Shown here: positions 34,105 through 45,299 of the stretch, one piece after another | Position numbering within the stretch: the stretch's first letter is position 1 | Layout of the letters: each line of letters opens with the position of its first letter | NCBI GenBank assembly: GCA_951804985.1 | Contig: OX638133.1 | Location: 11,800,501-11,864,500 of the forward strand | DNA: 64,000 nt | From: Dryomyza anilis | Taxonomy: Eukaryota; Arthropoda; Insecta; Diptera; Dryomyzidae | Reading direction: 5' to 3' | Translations under genes and position numbers: made by a program | Notes under the pieces: model-generated | Seen by the model: only the letters and a program-made list of their open reading frames with translations | Told to the model about the DNA's origin: nothing | Database searches by the model: none

Positions 34105-34576
34105 ATGTCTGTCTGTGAAAAACAGAAACAGAATTTACATGTACTAATGATCAAATGAATAATTTTTCAGAGAATATCAGAAATTGAAGATCAAAATTCT
34201 ACAAGTTCTGATATTTTCATAAAAAATATTCCATGCTTTAATGTTTTAGCAAAAATAATAGAAACATTGAAGAAATTCGTTCATTTGTTGTTGCTGTTAT
34301 TAGTGCAGCCACACAAACAAAGAGTGAAAGGTAAGAACAAGTTACGATCTTGTTGCACCTTTCTTTAGAAGAAACGTCAAAACTGACAAAACAACAAAAT
34401 GCGTAGATGTCCGTCTGTGAAAAACAGAAACGGACTTTACATATACAAATGGTAAAATGAATAATCTATCAAAGAATATCAAAAATTGAAGATTAAAATT
34501 CTACAAGTTCTGATATTTTCATAAAAAATAAAGCTTGCTTTAATGTTTCAGCAAAAATACTAGAAACATTAAAGAA
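34105..34576. repeat. Two diverged direct repeats of about 170 bp
   Basis: Units near 34105-34275 and 34402-34576 share CTGTGAAAAACAGAAAC, ATTCTACAAGTTCTGATATT and AGCAAAAATA. The sequence between them differs. Non-coding. Confidence 0.65.
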
Positions 34577-34844
34577 TTCTATGACATATTTTGTTGTTGT
34601 GCTGTCACTTCAGTTCTCCCGTTCTCGCGGATAAAAATTACACCCAATTATCCAATACCCGAAATGTGACAATTTTGATGGCACCCAAAAACTACACCGG
34701 CACCCAAAGTTTCTACCTTAGTATATATAAAGTCTTTGGACAGACCGACAGTTTTGCAAGAAAGCGGACCTTGAACTGATTTTAAAATAACAATAATGCA
34801 ATGAATAATAAGTCAAATGAATAACATTTCTCTTGAATTTTATG

Positions 34845-35064
34845 CACCCAGACAAAAATTCCCTCAAATCCCATTAAAATTGGTCAATTGGACAATTATT
34901 GATTTAATAGTATACAAAAAAAAAACTTTTCATATAAACTCAATGGCAATGTCATGGTATTTTCTAGTATTTAATAGTATTTACGGATTAAAATAATAAT
35001 TTATCCTATTAACTATTTTTAATAGTAAAAAAACTGTTATTTATATAGTATTTTTTTCTGGGTG
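34845..35064. mobile_element. MITE family 2, copy 2 (inverted)
   Basis: 220 bp bounded by CACCCAGACAAAAATT and TTTTTTCTGGGTG. Its reverse complement aligns with the 33389-33606 copy along its length, with scattered differences. Confidence 0.85.
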
Positions 35065-35335
35065 TGGTTACAAAAATGTTTTCTAATTTACTATATGCTA
35101 TAAAATATAAAAAGATAAAAATATTTTTATATGAATATTGCACTATATGAGTTTGCTGATTTTGACTGCATACTCAGTTTTTTTTCTAACACTAACATTT
35201 TTCAGAAAATCGCGTTTATAATTTGAGACAGTCACTTTTTACAATCAATAAATTATAGAAATTTATTTGAGTGATTTTACAAAACACTTTGAACGTAATT
35301 TTTTTTAGTAAATGTCGTTGTATATTTTAATCAAG

Positions 35336-35870
35336 GATTGAAACCGTAACCGAAACGGATATCCGTTTAAAACCGTTTCATTTTTAAAACCGAAACCGTA
35401 ACCGAAACCGTTATTTGAAAATCAGGAATAAACCGATATCCAAAACCGATATAAAAGGTTTCGGTTTTATACCGGTTTAAAACGGTTTTTAAAAATTATA
35501 AAAAGAAACAGAAAAACATATTTTATTTTATATAGAAGATCTTAAGTAAAATGTCATTTTATAAAATTTGGAATTCTCAAAATAAACATTTTTGGTTGTA
35601 CAATAATTCACATGTTGTTTTTTGAGAAACGATATTTCCAAAACAACCGTCGGTCTTTGGTCTAAAATTTGTTTTTTGTTCCATTAATCGAATTAACAAC
35701 AAAACACCAGCAACTCAAAACATCAGCAAGGCTATAAAATATAAGCATCTTAAAACTAAGGTCTGTGAAGCACTTTTGCAGCGGTAAAAAGCTTCAAAAG
35801 TGCTTCATCTCTTCGCTACGCAAGTTCGTACATCGATTGTGCATATGCATTGAGCACATTATTATTTTTG
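35336..35870. repeat. CCGAAACCG dispersed repeat, copy 2, with adjoining repeat
   Basis: Starts AAGGATTGAAACCGTAACCG and continues as the inverted counterpart of 29783-30200 to about 35715. From about 35740 to 35870 the reverse complement matches pieces found at 28900-28985 (GCTTCAAAAGTGCTTCA) and at 28085-28135 (ATCGATGTACGAACTT), so several repeat fragments are joined in the same order in two places. Confidence 0.65.
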
Positions 35871-36186
35871 TTTTACTTTTATACATAGTTTTTTTGGTAA
35901 TTGTAAAATCATGAAGTTTTTCACAAGTTAAGTTCTTTGCGCATTATTTCATTTAACTTATAAAAACAAAACAAAAAAAAAATAATATATGAACATTTTC
36001 ACAATGTACTGATTTAGCTAATATTGCTTTTTGTTTTTCTTTTCACAAATCCGCTGATTCGTTTGAAAGTGCAACAACAACAAAAAAATGCGAATAAAGC
36101 AGCATTCAAGCTTTTGATAGAATTTTTGGCGGGACAGTTTTTGTACCACAAAGAAAACTCGTTGTTGTTGCCTAATATCCTATAGC

Positions 36187-36440
36187 AATCAGTGGTTGAA
36201 GTAAGTTTTTCTATAAACCTTCATAACTTTTAAACGGAATGTGCTAGAGGTGCCAAAGTCGGCAGATTTTACGGTTATTTCTAAAATTTCAAAATAATGA
36301 CAATCAAATCAGCCGTTGAAGTAAGTTTTTCTTTAAACCTTAAAAAACGGAGCGTATTACAGGGGTCAAAGTCGGCACAACTTACAGTAAAAATCAATTA
36401 ATTCGATCCAGTGGTTGAAGTAAGTTTTTCTTTAAATCTT
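36187..36440. repeat. Three diverged tandem units of about 115 bp
   Basis: GTTGAAGTAAGTTTTTCT recurs near 36197, 36316 and 36414, each time followed by AAACCTT- or AAATCTT-like sequence, and in the first two units by CAAAGTCGGCA. Confidence 0.7.
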
Positions 36441-36802
36441 CATGGAACAAGTTTCCAATATTTATTGGCAGACAACCGTAAAATTTCAAATAAACGGTTC
36501 AAATAGATAACCTTTTGTCGAAAAACGCACGGTTTAACGTGGAATGGCTAATAATGTATAGTTTCCCAATATAAGTAATTGAATTTAAACCATTTTAAAA
36601 GTAAAAAATTAAAAAATGTACATAAAATAAATGAAAATTATTTTGACATATGAAAAACTCTATTTGACATTTAAACACAGCAATAATAAACACAGCCCTT
36701 AAATTTTTTATATGCAGCCCTGTAACAATTTACTTTAAAATTTTATGTTGCAAAATTGAAAAACCACACCGCGCCAGCTGAAGCACTCTTGAAGAATCGA
36801 CG

Positions 36803-38389
36803 ATGTCAGGAAAGCGTCAAGCCACAACCGATCTGAACCACGACAACTGGAACCAGGAAGAAGAGCCTGAAGAACGCGGCACATTTCGCACTGCATCAGA
36901 CAATGAGCTAAAAAATCGTGTGATTAAAAAGGCGCGTCGTAAAATTACCGCCGGAGCAACATCAGATGCGGCAGACGGTGGTGGCGGCGGCGGTGCTAGT
37001 AAAAGTGTATTCAGTAGTTTTGCAGGTTTGTTATTTTATTGGAAAAAAACATGAATAAAAAGTTAATCTAAAGTTTTGCGCTAGGTTTTGGAAAGTCGAC
37101 GGCTGCAAGTGGCAGCGGAGGCAGCACTTCAGCCGCTTCACCATTCTCTTTTCTCTCAAAATTGCCAACAGCGACAACAAGTAGTAGTGGCACCAGCGCT
37201 GATACCAATACAGACAAAAAACCAACCTTTTCATTTGGCGGTGCAGCTACAACCAGCAGTGTTAAATCGCCACCAGATGTTAAAAAATCAGAGGCAATAA
37301 AGCCAATTGTCGCCGATGCGGACACAGGAAACAAAACAGCGGAGAAGTCTGCAAATTATTATGCAAAATTAAAGGGGCTCAATCAAACGGTCAGCGAATG
37401 GATCAAGACGCACGTCGACAAGAATCCGCTATGCGTATTAACGCCAATTTTCTTGGACTATGAAAAATATTGGGATGAAATTCAAAAGGAAGAGGAAAGC
37501 GGCAAGGCAGGCGGCACTAGCAGCAGCAAACCATTGGAAACTTTCAAGTTTTCTTCCAGTGCTACAGCCGCCACAAAAACATCGACTTCATCGCCTACAA
37601 AAGCTGGATTTTCCTTCGGTAGCGCCGCTACGTCTACTGCCGCTGAAAAAACAGAGACTTCGACAACGTCTAGCAGCATTTTTAGTAGTGCCAACAAAGC
37701 GTCCACCAGCAGCGAATCGCCAAAAACAAACGGTTTTAGTTTTGGTCTTAAAACGCAGGACAAAAGCAGTGCTGCTGCACCAACAACTACTTTCAGCTTT
37801 GGTAGCAGCAGCGTAGATGGCGCTGGCGATAAAAAACCAGCTGCGCCCACAGGTTTTAGTTTCACACCAGGCGCTGCGCCATTCTCTTTTGGCAACATAC
37901 AGCCGCCTGCAGCTATGCCTTCGACTAGCGCCGCCGCTGCTGAGGAAGAAGACGAGGAGGATCAGCCGCCCAAAGTGGAATTTAAACAGGTATTAATTGT
38001 CTTCACATCCCTGAAGCAGTTTTTATATAGTTAAGAATTACAATTTGTAGGTGGTCGAGGACGATGCAGTCTTCTCGAAGAAGTGCAAGGTATTCGTTAA
38101 GAAAGATGGCAACTTTGCTGATCGCGGCGTTGGCACGTTGTACTTGAAGCCCGTCAAGGATTCATCAAAAACACAGCTGCTGGTGCGTGCCGATACCAAT
38201 CTTGGCAACATTCTGGTTAATTTGCTGTTGAGCGAAGCCATACCGGCGCAACGCATGGGCAAAAACAATGTAATGCTTGTTTGTTTGCCGACGCCCGATG
38301 TGGAGAAGCCAACACCTATGTTGCTGCGTGTCAAGACGGGCGATGAAGCCGACGAATTGTTGGAAACAATTGAGAAGTACAAGAAATAA
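36803..38389 (+). CDS. Nup50: Nucleoporin Nup50 (FG nucleoporin with Ran-binding domain)
   Basis: Nuclear-basket nucleoporin that binds importin-alpha and Ran and promotes cargo release during nuclear import. Exons 36803-37025, 37085-37989 and 38051-38389 (GT-AG, phases match) give 488 residues. The N terminus [28 protein letters not shown], with the following basic KKARRK, is the importin-alpha binding region of the family. At least five FSFG repeats follow in a Ser/Thr/Ala-rich linker, around a conserved segment ([20 protein letters not shown]). The last exon is a RanBD1-type domain ([35 protein letters not shown]). The length is a little below that of Drosophila. The start fits a normal first Met with the conserved MSGKR. 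An AATAAA lies at 38554. Confidence 0.95.
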
Positions 38390-38553
38390 ATATACGCAAA
38401 AAAGAGCAAACAAAAATATAAAAAAAACGGCAAAACAACTGTTGTATAAATTTAAGTGTTACATAAAAATGATAAAGAAACAACTGAAAGTAGTGGAAAT
38501 CTTTTTTTTTATTATACGTTTTTATTAAAAATCAATTTTTTAAAAATTCCAAG

Positions 38554-38559
38554 AATAAA
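38554..38559 (+). terminator. Polyadenylation signal of Nup50
   Basis: AATAAA, repeated as AATAAATAAA, lies 165 bases after the stop codon. Confidence 0.55.
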
Positions 38560-38727
38560 TAAAATTTTAGAAAAGCAATAAACACATTTTTGTTCTTTAT
38601 TGAACCTTGGGATGTACAACAACTAGGATAACAGAGCGGTCTATGTTCTTTAATGGGTCCTATTGTCTAAGCAGGAGACCCGATTTGCTTGGGACTTTTA
38701 TATGTATTGTATATAGCGGTGGAAAGT

Positions 38728-39000
38728 ATTAATAATAATAATAGTTTGGCACTACAGTCCTATAAGAAATTAGGCCGAGCTCTCTCCTCAGGGACCTACA
38801 GTTTATTGCCGAATCCGGACGGCGGGTGAGAGTTTTTCATAGGCAATGTTTTACTCTCGTAGGTTTGCCGTATACTGCCGTGAGGTAACGCGGTATAGAA
38901 AAATGTTTCTGTGAAAAGATGTTGTTAGCCCCAGTCCATGCTTGAACCGGGGACCTTTCGCCTCGCTGTCCAACGCACTAACCACTGAGCTAACGCGCCA
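38728..39000 (-). mobile_element. tRNA-derived SINE
   Basis: Read on the minus strand it starts GGCGCGTTAGCTCAGTGG, a classic pol III A box within a tRNA-like head, with a B box GGTTCAAGC about 40 bases later. A tRNA-unrelated body (with GCCGTCCGGATTCGGC and CTGTAGGTCCCTGAGG) follows, ending in an (ATT)n tail at 38728-38744. It is about 273 bp. A partial relative lies at 26403-26477. The head cannot fold into a complete tRNA because the 3' acceptor half is absent. Confidence 0.85.
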
Positions 39001-39039
39001 ACTGGAAAATTTCTTTTTGTATTTCGAAACGTAAATTTG

Positions 39040-39660
39040 ACGTCAAAATTTCGTAACACAAATTTTTATGTTGACATAGAACTCGGAAATGGTCCAATGC
39101 AATCTAAAATAGTCAAATTAAACTCCGAAATAGATAGTTTGATTTTGGAAAGAGTCAAATTGAATTCAGAAATGGATATATGTAGTTCGAAAACGATCAA
39201 AGTTATTTCAGAATAGTCAAATTGAACTTAAAAAACGTCATATGGAATTCATAATGGTGAAATTGAATTCAGAAGAGAACAGTTTGATTTTAGAAAAGGT
39301 CACATTAAATTTAGAAAACAATAAATAAAATTCAGACACGTTCAAATCAAATTAATCACATTCCAATTGGATTTCGAAAGCGACTGTTTGATTTCAGAAA
39401 GGCTAAACCAATTTTTGAAATATAAATGTTCAATATAAAACCAGAACCGGATACATTTATCTCTGAAACGGTCAAATAGATTTCAAAATAGTCAAATTGA
39501 ATTCCGAAACTGATAATTTGATTTTAGACTCTAATTGAATTAAAAAAATACAACTTAGAAACGGTCAAAATGATTTCAGGATAGTCGAACTGAAATTAGA
39601 AATGGTTCGAAGGAATTAAAAAAAAAAAATTAAATTCAGGGACAATTTATTTTTAGAAAG
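39040..39660. repeat. Degenerate short-period repeat (AATTGAATTCAGAAATGG-like units)
   Basis: Phrases such as GTCAAATTGAATTCAGAAA, GTTTGATTTTAGAAA and relatives recur every 25-40 bases with heavy divergence across about 600 bp. No gene. Confidence 0.6.
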
Positions 39661-39891
39661 TCCCCATTAAGCAATTTAGGAGCGCTCTGAAATTGGAATC
39701 ATAAAGGAGACCAATTTTTGAGTGTTTTATGAGCCCTCAGAAAAATGACTCTTAAAAGTATCTCATTTAAGACGGTTTTCAGAGCTCTCAAAAATATTAC
39801 TCATGAAAGATTCATATTTAGGAGTTATTTAGGAACCCTTATAAATTAGACTCCTAAAAGCATCAAAAATAAAATTGTTTCTGAGCACTCA

Positions 39892-39985
<94 letters not shown>

Positions 39986-40140
39986 TCATAAAAGTTATAT
40001 ATTTTAGAATGTTTTAGGTACGCTCCAAAATTTGACTCATAAAAGAGTCTCATTTAGGAGCCACCTCAAATCAAACTCATAAAACCATCAAATTTAAGAG
40101 TTTTTTAGAAACACTCAGAAAAGGGAGTCAGGCTTTAGGA
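39660..40140. repeat. Second degenerate repeat with a TA microsatellite
   Basis: Units of about 60-70 bp carry (A/G)GGAGC..TTTAGGA.. and ACTCATAAAA phrases (near 39680, 39750, 39800, 40030 and 40070). They are interrupted by an uninterrupted (TA)n run at about 39894-39981. Confidence 0.6.
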
Positions 40141-40769
40141 GCTTACTGTTTAAATAAAATTGATAAACTTGTATTCATTTTGAATTTGAAATCAAATGAA
40201 AAATAATAAAATATTAGTGTAAATTCAACAGACAAACATCATTAAATAAATGGATTTTTTGAAATGAATGCATTTTCTCACGGATGTCTGGACTAAGATA
40301 AACATGAAATTGTACTATGTTGGATTCATTTCAGACACATTCTATATTTCTGAAGAAAGAAAAACTCCAAAAATAAAGTAATTGTGTTACTTAAATGGCG
40401 ATGAATTTAGTCGAATTCGCACAAAACCTTAGAATTGTAAATTTAATTTCAGAATGGTTCAAATTAAATTTAAAAAATAAATAATTACTTATTTGGTCAG
40501 TACCACCACTGATACAATTATGCCGTGCCAGTCGCTTCTGCGTTGGCGCCAGTTTTGCACTCCAAGCACTGACTGGTTGTCCAGCACTTGGTCGATCCAG
40601 CGGTGATTCAAATACCTATGTGTACCGGAATGTTTGAAACATGAAATTAAAAATCATTTAATTTTGCGAAGCAGCGCGCAGAGAGCCGACATGAAGCAGT
40701 GCATTCAAAGATAAATAGCATAAATATACTTAAAATAACCTTAATATATATTGTCTTCCTAATTGCAGA

Positions 40770-41160
40770 CTAGCAAAGCCATTGATAATCGCATAAGAAA
40801 TCAATGCCTTCAATACAATCGAATCAATTAAAGGCTGCATCTACCTCGTTCAATTTCTCCCATGATTTTCTGGAGGCAGCCGTAATTGCGGTTTACAAAC
40901 TGTTTTTTTGGATACCGAAAAGGAGACGATTACCTACAAGTATTCGCACAAAATTAGCGTAGCCATTTATAAGCCACAAGGCAAGGTGGTGCTTAACATC
41001 AAGATTACTCATTAAGATCGCGAAGGATTTGAATGTATTGTTGCAGAAAGGTCGAGCCGGCAACCCTTCAATGGCAATAATTCGATCTTCAAGGCCCACA
41101 TTAAGAACCTCAGGTGGTCAGCCGAACATCCCGGTTAGTGTGATGGAAATTGCTACCCTG
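40770..41160 (+). pseudogene. Broken coding remnant of unknown identity
   Basis: After a plausible acceptor (TTCCTAATTGCAG), protein-like sequence runs on the plus strand. One frame reads GLQTVFLDTEKETITYKY then SHKISVAIYKPQGKVVLN then IKITH, a TAA stop, and continues in the same frame as DREGFECIVAERSSRQPFNG and NNSIFKAHIKNLRW. An upstream piece (LKAASTSFNFSHDF) is in another frame. The codon-like composition differs from the AT-rich flanks. With one stop and one frame change it is probably a pseudogene. I do not recognise the family. Confidence 0.4.
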
Positions 41161-41744
41161 TGAACCATCTTGATTTATGGATGAACTTAATAATATAATA
41201 CAATTTGTTAATAGTTAATTATTAAAATTTTCAATTAAAAATAACATACAAAAATATAATGTACTTGTTTTAATTTACAAATATAAATAATATTACAGTA
41301 AGCTTATATTTTTCGACCTAGTTTACAGCACGTTTATGGTACGTTTTGTTGTATTTCTCTTCGTTTTTCTTCTAAAATGACGGTACGATAATGGCACGTT
41401 TTCGGTGCGTTCTAATTGTACTAATAAAATTTGTACTCAGTTTAAAGTTCGATACAATGGTACGTTTTCGGCACGTCATAAGGAATTTTCAACTGATTCG
41501 AATACGTTTTCGATGTTCCTTAAAATCCGCTCTCCAATACGTTTCCGGATTCAGAAATCGGCACGATTCCGGAATATGATTCCGTTTTGCTGTACCGATA
41601 ACGGAATATAAGCGGAACGAATTGTTTCTTGGGTAGTCAATTGAATTTAAAAAGATATTTTACCTAGTATTTTACAAAATAAGTTAGCATTTATTTAGTT
41701 TAATATATTTTTATTGAACAAGTATGGAAAAGAACACATGAAAA

Positions 41745-44700
41745 TTAACTCATTGCCAAAAGTTTGGCTTCAACTAAGTCGCACATTTTTAATTGTAAAT
41801 AATGTTTATCATCGGTAATTGAATCATCGAATGATACAAAATGTTTACGTGCAATATTAGAGATTTCCTCATGACCATCTGCAATGAAATAATGTCTTTG
41901 TTTATTTCAACATCAAATTTAAAATATATTTAACCATACATACCAATAATCAGTAATTTCATTGTTTTGGTGCGTTTATTTGTGTACTCACACTTGCATG
42001 CAATGAATTCCGATAATGTTTTATTTTTACGCATCATCTGAAAACATAAAATTACAAAATTACAAGTACATCTCATATGTAAAAATGTTAGGTTACTTTA
42101 AATATAATGATATCGCCAAGTTCTGGTAATATTTCCAGCGTTGTGCTAAATGGTAGCAAATTCTTTACGGTCAAAGTTTCGTCATCATCATCCACATCTT
42201 TTGAAGTAGTTTTGTTGTAGCTTTTGTTCTGCTGTGTATCTAACAAACAAATGTTTCAAATATATATATTATACGCGTGCTCTAATGATCGTATTCGAAT
42301 TGAAAAATCGAATTTAAGAAACAAAAAAAAAAATCGATTTTTCAATGCCAAATTACATATTTAGGGTGTGTGCGAATTCGACTGAATGGTTGACTAAACT
42401 AAATTAAACGGCTTTTCATTCGATCTCCATTCGGTAGCCGGTAATTTCAAAAGTCCGTATTCTATCGATTATCATGTGTCTGTTTGCTGTCATCCAATTT
42501 AGTTCCATTTATTCTGCTCGAAAATTGCTAAATTGAAAAGTCAACACTGCATTGCCGACAAAATTTAGTTTAGTCAGCCATATAAATTGCTGACTAAACT
42601 AAATTGTACGAGTTTTAATTCGATCGCCATTCGTTAACCGGTAGTTGTTAAAGTCCGTAATAAATTGATTATCACATGTCCGTTTGCCGTCTTCCAATTT
42701 AGTTCAATTTAGTTTGCTCGAAAATTTGCTAAATTGAAAAGTTAACGCTGCATTACCGACAAAATTTAGTTTAGTCAGCAATTCAGTCGAACTCGCACAC
42801 ACTCTTAATACAATTCAAACCGCCCAAGTGCTGTGCAATAAGATTTTTGGTTTTAAATATTTCCATTTTGATTGAAATTGATTTTCTAAGCGTCATTATA
42901 GAAGTAAAACAACCAAATACCTTTATTTTTAATAAATCTTAGTAAGTCTGACAATTTTTAGTTCGACGCGGCTTTTATTGGTACTAAGGGTGTGTGCAAA
43001 TTCGATTAATTTGCTGACTAAACTAAATAGAACGGCTTTTCACTCGATCGCCATTCGGTAATCGGTAATTGTTAAAGCCCATAATCAATTGATTATCATA
43101 GGTCTGTTTGCTTTAATACAATTTAGTTCAGTTTAGTCTGCTCGAAAACTAGCTAAATTAAAAAGTCGAACACTGCATTACCAACAAAATTTAGTTTAGT
43201 CAGCAATTTAGTCGAATTCGCACACACCCTGAATAATAATATTCCAACTCTACACATTTCTCGATTTTAATTTTATATGTCAATGAAAAAACTAAAAACA
43301 AAAATTGTTTTGAAAAAAATATATTTGATAATTTTTCTATCTATAACAACGATTTATTAACTACATATTTTAAATATTTTTAAAAGTTATAAAAATAAAA
43401 AAAAAGTCAGTTTATGGCACAAGAGAACCGAATACCTTATATGCTATTTTCAAACTTGTGTCGCAAGCATTTATTTTTTTATATGAAATATAAATTCAAA
43501 TATGATTCCTAATTATGAAAAAACATAAATTTAAATACCTTCCTCCGTAAAATTTAAATCAATAACTTCTGCGCTATCTTTTTCACGTTCCTCTGCGTCA
43601 CTGTCATCGTCATCATCGCTGTCAATTGCAATTACACTGGAGTCATCGGCCGACATATCGATGTTATTGTCGTCGTCCTCATCCAAAACGCTATTGCCAT
43701 TCACCAGCAAGGTTTTATACACAGCCAGTACAATTTTATCTACAGCCTGTACAGTTTTATTATGCTCCAGTTTAGTTTTATTAACCTCCAGCTCAGTTTT
43801 ATTATGCTCCAATATAGTTTTATTTACTTCCGAATTAGTTTCATTGTTCACTAGTTTAGTTTTATCATGCTCCAGCTTCGTTTTATTAAGCTCCATTTCA
43901 GATTTATTCAACTCCATTTCAGTTTTTTCATCATCTCTTACTGTATCCTCTCGTTGGCTGCATTCATCGTTCACGCTCACCTCATTGTCCATGCGCTTAG
44001 TTCCTGTGGTTGTTGTAACAACCGATCGATCTACTGCATTTTTGACAGGCCTCGGTTTAAGCGCGAAAACGCGTGGTTTATCACGCGGCAAATCAGCCAC
44101 CGTACAACGGAATATTATTTTTGGTGGCGATTCCTTTGCAACAAAATTGCTAACATCTACTTCAGACGCGTTTGCTGTGTCTTCATCGTCTTCACCATCA
44201 TCATCACCAGCTAGTGAAGCAGCAGCTGCCTTGGACAAATTTAAGCTATTTGTTGTGCTGACCTTTTGACCTGATTCATTAAAATATACGTGACCCGTAG
44301 TAACAGCAACAGCCATCGCAGAAGATTTCTTTGCTGCTTTTGAGTGCTGACTCTGTCGCGGACTCTGATTAAACGTCGACGATGGTATATTTGTTGAGGG
44401 TCGCATAAAGTACATTTCTGTTGGGCGTTTTAACTCATTGTCCTCTGGCAATAACACCACCGCCTCCTCCACGAAAGTGCTATTTTTCTTTTTCTTATGT
44501 TTACGTTTTTTTTTTACTTCATCTGCTGCCATTGTAGCCTCATTATTATTAGTAACATGCACTGCATCTGTAGAAGGTGACTGTTCTACTTCCACCGTGT
44601 GCCGGTGGTGCGCAGTGCGATTCTTCTTGTGACCCAACTGTTCATTGGTGCTGCTGATTTCCTCAACTGTATTGTTGCTGTGTTTAGGCGGCAACATGCT

Positions 44701-45236
44701 CGTTGTTGCTGTTGTGGACTTGGAGCGTTTAGCATGATTGGGCGTAGAGCTAGTAAAGCCCATTTCCATCGATATAAATTTGCGTTTCTTTAGATCTTTG
44801 CTATGTTCAGCAGCTGATGTATGCATTGCTGCTGCAGCAGCCGGCGAGTGTTCTTGCTCATAGTTCGCGGTCGACGGCACTTCCAACAGTTCAGTTCTGT
44901 CGTGTTTTTTCTTTTTCTTCTTTGATTTGACCAATGTTTCGCTTGGCACAAATGCTCTGCAAAATAAGAAATACTTCAATTGTTTGCTGCACTTATTAAT
45001 ACTTGGAACACTTACTTGAGTACATCATTGGATTTTATCACCTCTATTGATTCTTGTGGCGGTACAAAAACACCTTCATCGGTTGTGAATCGCAAATTTG
45101 TCACATCAAATACTTGCTCCACACGTTCCTGCAGACATTCAACATTTGTCCAGCTGGGATCGACCAGAATGTATACGTTTTTTCGATAGTCATCGAAGAA
45201 CGTCGAAAGATCGACTTTAATGCGGAACTTTTGCAT
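41745..45236 (-). CDS. coil: Coilin (Cajal body scaffold protein)
   Basis: Nuclear scaffold of Cajal bodies, where spliceosomal snRNPs mature. Minus-strand exons are 45236-45016, 44956-43539, 42239-42097, 42037-41944 and 41878-41745, all GT-AG and phase-consistent, giving 669 residues. The N-terminal 74 residues (MQKFRIKVDLSTFFDDYRKN, LVDPSWTNVECLQERVEQVF, PPQESIEVIK) are the coilin self-association domain. The long second exon is disordered, with Lys tracts (KSKKKKKKHD, VKKKRKHKKKKN), acidic patches and a run of about ten 7-residue repeats of the ELNKTxL type. The last three exons encode the C-terminal Tudor-like domain (LPELGDIIIFK, MMRKNKTLSEFIACKCEYTN, LKMCDLVEAKLL). The third intron from the 3' end holds MITE copies. 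A TTTATT (AATAAA on this strand) lies about 30 bases past the stop. Confidence 0.92.
42364..42807. mobile_element. MITE family 3 (AGGGTGTGTGCGAATTCG ends), dimeric copy
   Basis: Bounded by AGGGTGTGTGCGAATTCGAC and TCGAACTCGCACACACTCT. Inside, the end sequence GCTGACTAAACTAAATT and the following ~180 bp occur twice, head to tail, so this copy is a dimer. It lies in the coilin intron. Confidence 0.8.
42987..43231. mobile_element. MITE family 3, single copy
   Basis: Bounded by AGGGTGTGTGCAAATTCGAT and TCGAATTCGCACACACCCT, 245 bp, with CTCGATCGCCATTCGGTAAT and ATTTAGTTTAGTCAGCAA shared with the dimer 180 bp away. Also in the coilin intron. Confidence 0.8.
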
Positions 45237-45299
45237 TTTGTTGAAATTAAATAGAAATGCTTTTCATTTACAAATTAAAAATAAACAAATAAAACAGCC

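Noticed and set aside
34591..34779. 62-codon ORF near 34.6 kb
   Set aside because: Overlaps diverged direct repeats and shows no protein features.
38928..39000. tRNA gene on the minus strand
   Set aside because: A and B boxes are present, but the 3' half of the acceptor stem is missing and the sequence continues into a SINE body with an ATT tail.
43661..44269. Plus-strand Ser/Leu-rich ORF of 202 codons
   Set aside because: Antisense of the coilin disordered exon; codon pattern follows the minus strand.
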